From Candidatus Obscuribacterales bacterium (GTDB taxonomy: Bacteria > Cyanobacteriota > Vampirovibrionia > Obscuribacterales > Obscuribacteraceae): 64,000 bases of DNA. A model generated the notes under the pieces. It was not told the origin of the DNA, did not search any database, and saw only the letters and a list, made by a program, of their open reading frames with translations. Location: the NCBI GenBank assembly GCA_020050685.1, contig JAGVKG010000017.1, forward strand, positions 36,179-100,178, read 5' to 3'. The translations under genes were made by a program, and so were the position numbers. Every line of letters begins with the position of its first letter. The stretch's first letter is position 1. This document shows, piece by piece, positions 9,444 through 17,553 of this stretch.

Positions 9444-10259
9444 GTGAAATTCCAAATCGTTTTATTTTCCATTTGCCTCCTCTTAGCCTTGGGCTATGGT
9501 CTGCCCTATCTTACGGAACAAGGGCCGGATGAAGATGCTACCGCCTTTTTTACCAAAATGCGGACTGGCAAAGTCAATGAAATTGTCCGCTCGTTTGGTG
9601 ATAACACCTGCAACTGTCCGCCAAAGGGTGGTTACATTTCATATATAAGGTATGAGTCCGGACAAGAACCGAACTTGGCTTTCATGGTGGGAAGAAAATT
9701 CGAGCAGGGTGCATTTAAGACCAAGGAAGTTGCTGAAGATACTGCATATATTTGGCCCTGGGATCGTCCGGAAACCGCATATGTAGATGTGCCTCTAACC
9801 TTCAATCAAGACAAAATTTATTTCCTGCCCTTGGATATGGCGTTTGGCAAAACCATGAGCCAGTCCGATTTGACTAAATTTGCCCAGCACCCGGAGTCCG
9901 ATTCATATAAGGGATTCTCGCTCAGGCTCAGGCCAACGCTTGCTCCTGGTCTAATCGGCAAACCACCGGTAGAGATTCAAAAAGAAATGCGCGATCTAGC
10001 CCTCAATTATTTGTTTCCTGCGGACGCGGCAAGCGTTACGGCAGCGTCCGGTCAGACAGTGCCCACTAAAGATGTGGAAGCCGAACTACCCAGACTGAAG
10101 CAGGCACTGCTTCGGCTAACGGTGGTCCGGCGGGGTTCACTAAAGTCCTGGAAGATTGCGAAATTTAGATTTTTACAAGCCACGGTCGAATCGCCAAAAG
10201 GCACGCAGGATGTGCCGTTGCCCCTGGTCGCCCCCGGGCAGGCCCAAAAGCCGCTTTGA
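9444..10259 (+). CDS. membrane-anchored or secreted protein of unknown function
   Basis: 271 residues starting with GTG. A hydrophobic N-terminus (about residues 4-24) is an uncleaved anchor or signal peptide. The rest is a soluble domain with a Cys pair (C-N-C near residue 53) and several Pro/aromatic stretches, ending in a Pro/Gln-rich tail. No catalytic motif is seen. The pattern of a small extracytoplasmic domain described only by charge and aromatic spacing does not allow a function to be proposed. Confidence 0.6.
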   Translation: MKFQIVLFSICLLLALGYGLPYLTEQGPDEDATAFFTKMRTGKVNEIVRSFGDNTCNCPPKGGYISYIRYESGQEPNLAFMVGRKFEQGAFKTKEVAEDTAYIWPWDRPETAYVDVPLTFNQDKIYFLPLDMAFGKTMSQSDLTKFAQHPESDSYKGFSLRLRPTLAPGLIGKPPVEIQKEMRDLALNYLFPADAASVTAASGQTVPTKDVEAELPRLKQALLRLTVVRRGSLKSWKIAKFRFLQATVESPKGTQDVPLPLVAPGQAQKPL

Positions 10260-10275
10260 TATCCGCCTTTGAACC

Positions 10276-10304
10276 TTCACTTGACAATGCCTGCATGCTA
10301 TATT
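10276..10304 (+). promoter_or_regulatory. putative promoter of the PaaA-like gene
   Basis: TTCACT (10276-10281) and TATATT (10299-10304) are separated by 17 nt, a plausible sigma-70 type promoter. A perfect TTGACA at 10281 lies too close to that -10 to pair with it. Transcription would begin about 20 nt upstream of the start codon at 10333. Confidence 0.35.
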
Positions 10305-10332
10305 GGTCTTGCATGTCGGAGGTAAAAGCACA

Positions 10333-11085
10333 ATGTCAACAGCAGTTATAGACGAAAAAGCCAAGCATGAGCAAATGATGGCGAAAATAAAGTCTGGAGA
10401 GAAATTAGAATCCCTGGATGAAATCACCGAGGACTATAAAGATAATTTGCTGAAGCTGATGATTGCGCAGGCAGATTCCGAGTTAGCCGGTGCTTATGGC
10501 TATGTGCCTTGGATTGAAAATGCACCAACCATTGCAGAGAAGTTAGCGATGGCCAATATCGTCAAAGACGAAGTGCGTCACGGCAAAGCAATGTACGAAT
10601 TATTGGAACGCTTCGGAATAGACATATACAAACTAATCGACGAAGACAAAATGAAGAACCGCATGAAAGTGTTCTTCGAGCCAATCAAAACTTGGGCTGA
10701 TTTAGTTATGTTCAACTTCTTGATGGACAGAGCTGCCGGTCACCAATTGCAAGACGCAGCGGAATGCAGCTGGGGTCCTTGGTCGCGCACGATGATCCAA
10801 ATTGAAAAAGAAGAATGGATGCACGTTAAGCACGGCGAAACTTGGGTGAAAAAACTTGCCGAAGACAAAGAAACCAAAGCAGAAGTTCAAAGAGCTTTGG
10901 AATTTTGGTTCCCGAAAGTGAACAAAGTGTTTGGCAAACCACACACTGATTCAAACCAAATCTTCCAAACTTACAAACTCAAACAAAGAGACAATCACGT
11001 AGTGCGTGAAGTTTGGTACAAGGAAACCAAAGAATTATTGGAATCCTATGGACTCAAAGTTCCAGGCATCGACGTTATCGAATAG
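10333..11085 (+). CDS. PaaA-like diiron oxygenase (phenylacetic acid catabolic family)
   Basis: 250 residues from the ATG at 10333, preceded by GGAGGT 9 nt upstream. The fold is the four-helix diiron carboxylate type of PF05138 (PaaA/PaaC). Both iron-binding E-x-x-H motifs are present (E-V-R-H in the first half, E-W-M-H in the second), with further acidic residues in DSELAG and DAAEC, so it resembles the catalytic PaaA rather than the structural PaaC. PaaA normally epoxidises phenylacetyl-CoA in a complex with PaaB, C and the reductase PaaE. None of those partners is in the window, although a CoA ligase, crotonases and PaaG follow within 7 kb. The protein is also ~60 residues shorter than E. 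coli PaaA. The exact substrate is therefore open. Confidence 0.75.
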   Translation: MSTAVIDEKAKHEQMMAKIKSGEKLESLDEITEDYKDNLLKLMIAQADSELAGAYGYVPWIENAPTIAEKLAMANIVKDEVRHGKAMYELLERFGIDIYKLIDEDKMKNRMKVFFEPIKTWADLVMFNFLMDRAAGHQLQDAAECSWGPWSRTMIQIEKEEWMHVKHGETWVKKLAEDKETKAEVQRALEFWFPKVNKVFGKPHTDSNQIFQTYKLKQRDNHVVREVWYKETKELLESYGLKVPGIDVIE

Positions 11086-11086
11086 A

Positions 11087-12310
11087 TTACCCAGAATTGG
11101 GAACGTCCCAAGCTAACTCTTCGAGCGCGTCTTCTAAACCGACACGTGTGCGTTCGCAATAGTGAATGGCAATGATTGCCTCTGGTGTTCTGATCAATCC
11201 TTCTTGGATCATCTTTTGGCATTTCAGTGCGGCTTCAAAAATTTGTTGATCAACTGAGCCTTCTGCCATCAGGGCGCGGCGCATGTCGTTATCGTAATTG
11301 CCTAAGCCTTGTTCGGCTTTGCTGATCACACTTTCCGTAATCAAACCAGCGAGCTTCAAAAATTCCACAGCTTTGCCTGTCTCTTCGCGCGTATCTCGCA
11401 CGGTATGTCCAAGCTCCATTGCCGCTTGTTCCCAGGGAATTGCTCTAGCGTTCACCGAGCGCAAAATCTCGGCTGCTTTACTTACTTCCAACGAGCCGTT
11501 TGCCACTAATTTTTGCAGTTCGAGACCAGCCTCCAGTGCATGCGGCGGTACCAATTGCTGATCGACTAGAACCTGCCCCAGATGAACTTCCTGAGCCAAA
11601 CCTAATTCCACTGCCACCATAATATCGGACTCTGCCAAAAGACCAGCCAAAGCAAACAATTCTCCCAAACGCACAGTGCTCTTCGCTGATTTGCTGCGGA
11701 AGCCCTGCTCAGCCAAAGCATCGTCTAAGCTGACACGCTGGTTTTTGATTGCCCTGAGACAGTCTTGAGCTTGCTCGGGAGTGACCTTTAGATCGCGCAT
11801 CAAAACCAACAGGCTCAATACCGCAGCTAGAAGCGACGGCGTCAATGCACCACAAAGCACAAGGATGCGACCAAGCGGCAAGCGCGTTTCCACTGCCTTT
11901 TGATGCGCCTCTTCCAATTGCTTTTCCGTAATGAGCTGCGAACCGAGAAGCAAATGTGCCATCTCGTTTTCGCTCATGTCCGCTTTAGGAGTCCAACCCA
12001 TCTCTTGCAAGGCGGCATCCAATGGCGCCATTCTGGCAAAAGCCCGATTTAGCGCCTTCACAGCAAATTCGTAAACCAAGATGCCGTCGCGAATCATCGT
12101 TTGTGCCTGCACAGCCGATGCCAAATCGCGCTCGTTCAATTGGTGGTTCATGATCAAGACACGCCCTAAGGGCAGCCCAGTCTTTTTCGAAACTTGCAAT
12201 GCCGGGCCCAGCTGATCCAGCTTTAGCACTCCGGCAGCAACCAGCAATTCACCAATTTTCTTGACCTTGGAAGCTCTATCGTCTCCTAAGCCCATTTTTG
12301 CCTCGCTCAA
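11087..12310 (-). CDS. tandem MshEN-like (GspE N-terminal) repeat protein
   Basis: 407 residues made of about four repeats resembling the MshEN / type II secretion E N-terminal domain: an (R/K)-x-G-E-L-L-x-x-A-G-x-L pattern followed ~25 residues later by L-G-x-x-L (examples KIGELLVAAGVL with LGRVL; RLGELFALAGLL with LGQVL). In MshE and relatives this motif pair binds cyclic di-GMP. Here there is no ATPase, Walker motif or membrane segment, so it may be a free-standing c-di-GMP sensor or scaffold; that is inference. It is antisense to the catabolic cluster and ends 1 nt after the PaaA-like gene. Confidence 0.6.
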   Translation of the reverse strand: MSEAKMGLGDDRASKVKKIGELLVAAGVLKLDQLGPALQVSKKTGLPLGRVLIMNHQLNERDLASAVQAQTMIRDGILVYEFAVKALNRAFARMAPLDAALQEMGWTPKADMSENEMAHLLLGSQLITEKQLEEAHQKAVETRLPLGRILVLCGALTPSLLAAVLSLLVLMRDLKVTPEQAQDCLRAIKNQRVSLDDALAEQGFRSKSAKSTVRLGELFALAGLLAESDIMVAVELGLAQEVHLGQVLVDQQLVPPHALEAGLELQKLVANGSLEVSKAAEILRSVNARAIPWEQAAMELGHTVRDTREETGKAVEFLKLAGLITESVISKAEQGLGNYDNDMRRALMAEGSVDQQIFEAALKCQKMIQEGLIRTPEAIIAIHYCERTRVGLEDALEELAWDVPNSG

Positions 12311-12500
12311 AGGGGTGGTTCAGAATGTAGCAAAACAGCAATGAATATAGGGGCTCACTCGTCAATATTGTGCCCAATAGAAACAAATTATATGCAGTGC
12401 GAGAGCGACTTATAAATCTAAGGACAAGGGGCTTTCTGAGAGGATATGATGGTTTTTTCCAATCTGGTCTGATTTGGTGCAAGTAGAGACTGAAGTTTTC

Positions 12501-13790
12501 ATGTGGGATAAGATGCCAGCCAACGGGCACAATTTTTTTTCAGATTCTCAACAAAGCTCTGAGCGCTTGCAGAAGATCTTCGATTACGTTTACGCCAATG
12601 TGCCATTTTTTCAAAAGCGCTATCAGGACGCAGGATTGGCACCAGGCTCCATCCGCTCGCTTGACGACTTAAAACAAATTCCATTTTCAAACAAGCTCGA
12701 CCTGCGTGACAACTATCCGCTTGGTCTGGTTGCCACCAAGCCAGAAAAGATTGTCCGTCTTCATGCTTCTTCCGGCACCAAAGGCAAACCAACTATCGTT
12801 GCCTATAGCCAGGCAGACATCGATCTCTTAGCCGAAGTTTGCGCTCGTTCGCTTGCCGCTTGCGGAGTGCGGGCTGGCGATATCCTGCAAAATAGTTTTG
12901 GCTACGGACTTTTTACTGGTGGGCTTGGTTTGCATTACGGCGCAGAACGGCTAGGCGCCACAGTCTTGCCGGCAAGCTCCGGGCAAAGTCAAAAGCAAGT
13001 TATGCTTTTGCGCGATCTTGGTGCACGGGCACTTGCTTGCACACCGTCGTATGCACTCAATCTTGTCTGCACGATGGACGAAATGGGTATCGAGCCGGAC
13101 ATGCTCAATTTGGAAATTGGCATTTTTGGCGCCGAGCCTTGGAGTGAAAAACTGAGAGAAGAATTGCAAGCCCGTCTGAAAGTCTCCGCCTTTGATATTT
13201 ATGGCTTGAGTGAAATTATTGGGCCCGGTGTGGCTATTGAATGTACGGCAAAAAATGGTTTGCACATTTGGGACGATCATTTTTTGCCGGAAATTATTGA
13301 TCCAAAAACACAAAAGGTTTTGCCGCCAGGTGCTGAAGGTGAATTGGTTTTGACCAGCCTGACCAAGCAAGCCTTGCCACTTATACGTTATCGTACAGGC
13401 GATATTTCTTGTTTGCTTCCGGAGCCTTGTGCTTGCGGCAGAACGCAGGTGAGAATGGCTCGAATTAATTCCCGCCTCGATGATTTGCTGATTATTCGCG
13501 GTGTCAATTTGTATCCGCAAGAAGTAGCACGCGTGCTTGAGCAGTTCAAAGAATTGTCTTCACACTACCAAGTGATTGTTGATCGTCAGAAAGCCTTGGA
13601 CACATTGGAGATTCTGGTAGAAGTGAGCGCTGAGCACACAAATGAAGAGTTGGACGCGCTATCTCACAAGGCAGGCAGTATGGTGAAGGATTTATTGGGC
13701 TTAACTGCGGAGATTACACTTGTGCCACCAAAGTCGCTACCGCGCTCTGAAGGTAAAACCATAAGAGTAATTGATAGACGAGTTAATTGA
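12501..13790 (+). CDS. paaK: phenylacetate-CoA ligase family protein (PaaK-like)
   Basis: 429 residues from the ATG at 12501; an in-frame TTG nine codons upstream is possible but has no better ribosome site. Adenylate-forming enzyme of the PaaK family: P-loop HASSGTKGKPT (about residue 92), YGLSEIIGPG, the RTGD motif, DDLLIIRGVNLYP and a C-terminal AMP-binding domain ending with the catalytic-Lys region LPRSEGKTIR. PaaK activates phenylacetate to phenylacetyl-CoA with ATP; related enzymes take other aryl or acyl acids. It starts the run of plus-strand catabolic genes that continues to PaaG. Confidence 0.85.
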   Translation: MWDKMPANGHNFFSDSQQSSERLQKIFDYVYANVPFFQKRYQDAGLAPGSIRSLDDLKQIPFSNKLDLRDNYPLGLVATKPEKIVRLHASSGTKGKPTIVAYSQADIDLLAEVCARSLAACGVRAGDILQNSFGYGLFTGGLGLHYGAERLGATVLPASSGQSQKQVMLLRDLGARALACTPSYALNLVCTMDEMGIEPDMLNLEIGIFGAEPWSEKLREELQARLKVSAFDIYGLSEIIGPGVAIECTAKNGLHIWDDHFLPEIIDPKTQKVLPPGAEGELVLTSLTKQALPLIRYRTGDISCLLPEPCACGRTQVRMARINSRLDDLLIIRGVNLYPQEVARVLEQFKELSSHYQVIVDRQKALDTLEILVEVSAEHTNEELDALSHKAGSMVKDLLGLTAEITLVPPKSLPRSEGKTIRVIDRRVN

Positions 13791-13847
13791 ACTTTGATGA
13801 ATGAAGTTATTTTGCTGAATGTTGAAATGGGAGGATATTAAAAGACG

Positions 13848-14300
13848 ATGGTTGCTCAACTAGCACTTGGACATACAGCTGAAATTGAAATTACGGTTGC
13901 TGATCGCATGCGCGCACAATTCGAAGATGGCCTTGTGCACGAAATTTATTCCACTTCCTCACTCGTGCATCACATGGAGTGGGTAGCGCGCAAAGCCATT
14001 CTGCCTTTCTTGGAAGAGCACGAGGAAGCTATGGGCTGTCACGTCGATGTCGCTCATCTCAAGCCAACTCTGATTGGCATGAAAGTTCAAATCAGAGCAA
14101 CCATATCGGAAGTACTGAAGAATAAAATCATCTGCGATGTAGAGGCATTCAACGGAATGGGCAAGATTGCCAAAGGTTACGTTACTCAAGCCGTGCTCGA
14201 TAAAGGTTGGCTTGACCTGAAGAAAAAGGAACTCTGGCTCCTGCATCAGTTAGCTCAGGAAGCTAATCCTGAAACGCGAGAAGGGGTTCCTCAGCAGTGA
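13848..14300 (+). CDS. hotdog-fold thioesterase, FlK-like
   Basis: 150 residues, preceded by a good GGGAGGAT site. It has the hotdog-fold pattern of the fluoroacetyl-CoA thioesterase (FlK) family: Y-S-T near residue 37, a conserved Glu in HHMEWVA, and the His in HVDVAHLKPT, which align with the Thr-Glu-His catalytic set of FlK. A hotdog thioesterase in a phenylacetate cluster usually plays the housekeeping role of PaaI/PaaY, clearing dead-end CoA esters; that assignment is by analogy. It lies 57 nt after paaK, and a GC-rich structured repeat begins right at its stop codon. Confidence 0.75.
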   Translation: MVAQLALGHTAEIEITVADRMRAQFEDGLVHEIYSTSSLVHHMEWVARKAILPFLEEHEEAMGCHVDVAHLKPTLIGMKVQIRATISEVLKNKIICDVEAFNGMGKIAKGYVTQAVLDKGWLDLKKKELWLLHQLAQEANPETREGVPQQ

Positions 14301-14393
14301 GCCGGAGTGCCCAAGCAAGTGAGCAAAGAGCCGCGAAGAGCGGTTCGCAGCGAGCGCCAGTAGAGCGGAGGAGCCGTAAGGCGACGGAGCGAA
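14301..14393. repeat. structured GC-rich intergenic repeat, copy 1
   Basis: Begins immediately after the thioesterase stop codon. It contains GCCGCGAAGAGCGGT, then GCGGAGG, a small hairpin (GCC-GTAA-GGC), and ends with CGACGGAGCG. The same ordered blocks occur at 17487-17550 (inverted) and 55258-55358. It is non-coding and fills most of the gap before the EthD gene. Confidence 0.6.
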
Positions 14394-14426
14394 TAAATAA
14401 CAACCACACAACACGAGGAGATAGTC

Positions 14427-14747
14427 ATGATTAAGTTAGTTGCCCTGTATAAGAAGCCAGCGGATGCGGCCGCTTTTGACAAACACTATTTTGATATTCA
14501 CGCACCTTTGGCCAATAAAATGCCAGGATTGCGCAAAGTCGAAATTTCTAAAGTAATTGGCGCACCACAAGGTGAATCAAACTTCCATTTAATTGCCGAA
14601 CTTTACTTCGACGATTTGGATGTATTGAAAGCCGCCATGTCTTCTCCAGAAGGCAAAGCCGCTGCTAAAGATTTGATGAGCTTTGCTGGCGAAGTTGTTT
14701 CCATGCACTTTGCCCAAGTGGAAAAAGTTCCCAGTCCAATCAGCTAG
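14427..14747 (+). CDS. EthD family protein
   Basis: 106 residues, dimeric alpha-beta barrel fold of the EthD family: opening IKLVALYKKP, then D-x-H-Y-F-D-I-H-A-P-L and the mid-domain aspartate-rich FDDLDVLKAAMSSPEG. EthD proteins accompany ring-oxidation and ether-degradation clusters; their biochemical role is not settled. A GAGGAG site lies 8 nt before the ATG. It is placed between the thioesterase and the first crotonase, consistent with one catabolic operon. Confidence 0.8.
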   Translation: MIKLVALYKKPADAAAFDKHYFDIHAPLANKMPGLRKVEISKVIGAPQGESNFHLIAELYFDDLDVLKAAMSSPEGKAAAKDLMSFAGEVVSMHFAQVEKVPSPIS

Positions 14748-14769
14748 TAAGTTAGATAGTAAGTAACCA

Positions 14770-14790
14770 TGGGCGGGTATCCCCCGCCCA
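14770..14790. repeat. G/C hairpin between EthD and crotonase genes
   Basis: TGGGCGGG and CCCGCCCA form a perfect 8-bp inverted repeat around 5 nt. No T-run follows, so it is not a standard terminator. A closely related hairpin occurs at 15794-15812, after the next gene. Confidence 0.55.
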
Positions 14791-14821
14791 AATTTCCTCT
14801 CCCACGAAACAAATAATCATC

Positions 14822-15778
14822 ATGCAACAAACACAAACTCGTTTTACTGGCGAACCACCGGAATCGTTCAAGTTCAAAAGAATCATCTATACAAAAAAAG
14901 ACTACGTCGCCACCATCACTCTCAATCGACCAGAAGTGCTCAATTGCTTTGATATGCAAACACTGGTTGAGCTGGGTCAAGCCTATTGGGACATTAGTGT
15001 TGATGACAATATTTCCGTAGCTGTCATAACTGGTGCAGGCGATCGCGCCTTTTGCACCGGCGCGGACTTGGCTGAACAAGAAGAGATTCTCAAGAAACCA
15101 AATAATTATTACAAATGGATGTATGCCTTTATCGAAATGCATGATCGCTTGCGCAATATTGGCAAACCAACAATTGCTCGTTTGAACGGCATGGTTGTTG
15201 GTGGCGGTAATGAATTGAACATGGCTTGCGATTTAGCCATCGCTGCTGAGCACGTAACGATTAGACAAGTGGGAGCTGCACGCGGCTCTGTCGCTGCCGG
15301 TGGTGCCACGCAATGGCTGCCCCTAATAGTCGGCGATCGGCGCGCCCGCGAAATGCTACTGCTTTGCGAAGGCATAAATGCAGAAACCGCTCTTGGTTGG
15401 GGACTAGTCAATCAAGTGGTGCCAGCCGATAGACTCGATCGGGCCGTTGCGGAAATGGCAGAAAAGCTCTACAACAAATTGCCAGAATGTACGCGATACA
15501 CCAAACAACAACTCAACTTCTGGCGTGATTTTTCTTGGGGAATGACCATCGGTCACGCTCGTGATTGGTTGACCCTGCACGCCGGTGCACACGAGACAGC
15601 AGAAGGGCTGCACGCATTTCGTGAAAAAAGAGAAATGCAGTATCCGCAAATTCATTGCAAGTTTGCTGGCCCAGCCCAAACCTTTACTGCCAGTATGCCT
15701 CTAAACAATTGCAAGAACTGCCAAGCACCGATGGCCAAGTCCTTCCAATTCTGCGGCAGCTGCGGCACCAAGTTGTAA
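14822..15778 (+). CDS. enoyl-CoA hydratase/isomerase family protein with C-terminal zinc ribbon
   Basis: 318 residues. Residues ~20-265 are a crotonase fold: NRPEVLNCFD, oxyanion-hole segments AFCTGADLAEQ and NGMVVGGGNELNMACD (with the first catalytic Glu). The second Glu position is replaced in the GSVAAGGATQW segment, a variant seen in a subset of crotonases, so hydratase activity is not assured. The last ~25 residues form a C-x2-C ... C-x2-C zinc ribbon (CKNC ... CGSC), an unusual addition for this family. The gene may begin the ring-cleavage or beta-oxidation part of the cluster; the true substrate is unknown. Confidence 0.75.
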   Translation: MQQTQTRFTGEPPESFKFKRIIYTKKDYVATITLNRPEVLNCFDMQTLVELGQAYWDISVDDNISVAVITGAGDRAFCTGADLAEQEEILKKPNNYYKWMYAFIEMHDRLRNIGKPTIARLNGMVVGGGNELNMACDLAIAAEHVTIRQVGAARGSVAAGGATQWLPLIVGDRRAREMLLLCEGINAETALGWGLVNQVVPADRLDRAVAEMAEKLYNKLPECTRYTKQQLNFWRDFSWGMTIGHARDWLTLHAGAHETAEGLHAFREKREMQYPQIHCKFAGPAQTFTASMPLNNCKNCQAPMAKSFQFCGSCGTKL

Positions 15779-15793
15779 TTCGTCATCACGTAG

Positions 15794-15812
15794 GGGCGGG
15801 GTTTCCCCGCCC
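15794..15812. repeat. G/C hairpin between crotonase genes
   Basis: GGGCGGGG and CCCCGCCC are a perfect 8-bp inverted repeat around TTT. It is the second copy of the motif at 14770-14790; both lie directly upstream of a crotonase gene. As RNA it would be a very stable hairpin inside the presumed operon transcript. Confidence 0.55.
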
Positions 15813-15873
15813 TCATCGCGACAAACGACCCCTCATAATCAGCAAAGCAAAACAGTTATACAAGGAAACGATA

Positions 15874-16656
15874 ATGATGACGATGACCTATAAAAACATT
15901 CAAACGGAAAAAGAAGAACAAATCGGTATTGTCCGCTTACATAGACCGACAGTACTGAATGCCTTAAGTCATGAACTGATGGAAGAACTGGTTGCCGCAT
16001 TGCAAGAGTTTGACAATGACGACAAAATTCGCGTGATCATTTTGACAGGCTCAGATAAAGCATTTGCTGCTGGTGCCGACATCAAGGAAATGTCAGATGA
16101 AACAACCGTTTCCATTATGCTCAAGGATCGTTTTGCCACTTGGGACAAAGTTCGCAAAACCAAAAAACCAATCATTGCTGCTGTGTCCGGTTACGCTCTC
16201 GGCGGTGGTTGCGAGCTGGCCATGACTTGCGACATCATCATCGCTTCTGAGACAGCTAAATTCGGTCAACCAGAAATAAACATCGGCGTAATTCCTGGTG
16301 CTGGTGGCACACAAAGATTGACACGGGCAATTGGCAAATACAAAGCCATGGAAATAATTTTGACCGGCCGTCCAATTACCGCTAGCGAAGCACTGGCTGC
16401 CGGACTAGTAAATAAAGTTGTACCAGCCGAATTGCTCTTAGACGAAGCAAAAGTAATGGCGAAAGAAATTGCCAAGAAATCTCCAGTTGCTGTCAAATTG
16501 GCTAAGGAAGCAATCTTGAAAGTATTTGATACTTCTATTTCCGAAGGTCTGGAATTCGAACGCAAGAACTTCTACATGCTCTTCTCGTCTGAAGATCAAA
16601 AAGAAGGAATGCGTGCCTTCCTGGAAAAACGCCCAGCCAACTTCACAGGCAAATAA
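15874..16656 (+). CDS. enoyl-CoA hydratase (PaaF-like)
   Basis: 260 residues from the ATG at 15874, which follows AAGGAAA; the open frame continues upstream but without homology. Canonical crotonase with both catalytic glutamates: ALGGGCELAMTCD and PEINIGVIPGAGGTQRL. The GADIKEM oxyanion segment is intact and the C-terminus ends RPANFTGK, as in short-chain enoyl-CoA hydratases and PaaF. It would hydrate 2,3-dehydroadipyl-CoA or a general trans-2-enoyl-CoA. It sits 95 nt after the zinc-ribbon crotonase and 32 nt before paaG. Confidence 0.85.
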   Translation: MMTMTYKNIQTEKEEQIGIVRLHRPTVLNALSHELMEELVAALQEFDNDDKIRVIILTGSDKAFAAGADIKEMSDETTVSIMLKDRFATWDKVRKTKKPIIAAVSGYALGGGCELAMTCDIIIASETAKFGQPEINIGVIPGAGGTQRLTRAIGKYKAMEIILTGRPITASEALAAGLVNKVVPAELLLDEAKVMAKEIAKKSPVAVKLAKEAILKVFDTSISEGLEFERKNFYMLFSSEDQKEGMRAFLEKRPANFTGK

Positions 16657-16688
16657 CCACAAACCACTTTTAGGAGTTATGCACAACC

Positions 16689-17486
16689 ATGTCCGAAGAA
16701 AATATTCTTCTCGTCGAAAAGAAAAACAGCGTAGCGATAATTACACTCAATCGCCCAGACAAACTCAATTCATTTAACGACGAGCTGACTTTCAAATTGC
16801 AAGATGCTCTGAAAGAAACAGAGAAAGATGCCACTGTCCGCAGTATCATCCTGACTGGCGCCGGTCGTGGATTTTCTGCCGGGCAAGACTTGCAATCACG
16901 CAGTATTTCTCACGAGTCCGGACAACGCCCATCGCTCGGTGATTCCATTCGCCGCCGCTACAATCCGGTAATCACCAAAATTCGCCGCATGGAAAAGCCA
17001 ATCGTGGCTGCTGTCAACGGCGTGGCAGCCGGTGCCGGCATGAGCTTGGCCATGGCTTGCGATTTCCGCATTGTTGCCGATTCCGCCTCGTTCATTCAAT
17101 CATTCACCAAAGTTGGTCTAGTCCCAGATTCCGGTTCGACATTCCTCTTGCCACGTTTAATTGGTGTGACCAAGGCTCTGGAGTTGATGTACAGCGCAGA
17201 AAAGCTTGATGCCCAAACTGCACTCAACTTAGGCTTGGTCAACAAAGTTGTTCCGCAAGAAGCAGTAATGAAAGAGGCAATCGAACTTGCTGAACGTCTA
17301 GCCAAAGGCCCCACCAAAGCATTCGGCTTAACCAAGCGCGCGATTAACAAAGCAATCTTTTCCGACTTGGAAGAGCTCTTAGAATACGAAGCATCCTTGC
17401 AAGAAATTGCCGGCCGTTCCGACGACTTCGCCGAAGGTGTAAAAGCCTTCATCGAAAAACGTCAACCAGTTTACTCAGGCAGATAA
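16689..17486 (+). CDS. paaG: 1,2-epoxyphenylacetyl-CoA isomerase (PaaG)
   Basis: 265 residues. Strong PaaG features: NRPDKLNSFNDE, GAGRGFSAGQDL, AVNGVAAGAGMSLAMACD and the catalytic Asp in KVGLVPDSGST, where ordinary hydratases have Glu. PaaG isomerises ring-epoxyphenylacetyl-CoA to the oxepin-CoA and also acts on the later unsaturated CoA ester. Its presence suggests the upstream PaaA-like protein acts on a ring, although PaaB, C, E and the ring-opening PaaZ are not in the window. The gene ends TAA immediately followed by a structured GC-rich repeat. Confidence 0.85.
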   Translation: MSEENILLVEKKNSVAIITLNRPDKLNSFNDELTFKLQDALKETEKDATVRSIILTGAGRGFSAGQDLQSRSISHESGQRPSLGDSIRRRYNPVITKIRRMEKPIVAAVNGVAAGAGMSLAMACDFRIVADSASFIQSFTKVGLVPDSGSTFLLPRLIGVTKALELMYSAEKLDAQTALNLGLVNKVVPQEAVMKEAIELAERLAKGPTKAFGLTKRAINKAIFSDLEELLEYEASLQEIAGRSDDFAEGVKAFIEKRQPVYSGR

Positions 17487-17550
17487 GCGCTCCGTCGCAG
17501 ATGCTTTGCATCAGCTCCTCCGCGCGTCAAGACGCTTCGCTGCACTTCGT
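17487..17550. repeat. structured GC-rich intergenic repeat, copy 2 (inverted)
   Basis: Begins directly after the paaG TAA with GCGCTCCGTCG, followed by a GATGC-AAA-GCATC hairpin, CTCCTCCGCGC and a GCGTC-TT-GACGC hairpin. Read on the minus strand it has the same GCGGAGG ... hairpin ... CGACGGAGCG order as the copies at 14301 and 55258. It separates the convergent paaG and TPR genes and could act as a bidirectional terminator. Confidence 0.6.
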
Positions 17551-17553
17551 CAA

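Noticed and set aside
12951..13520. 189-codon minus-strand frame
   Set aside because: Lies inside paaK on the opposite strand and has no domain or ribosome site.
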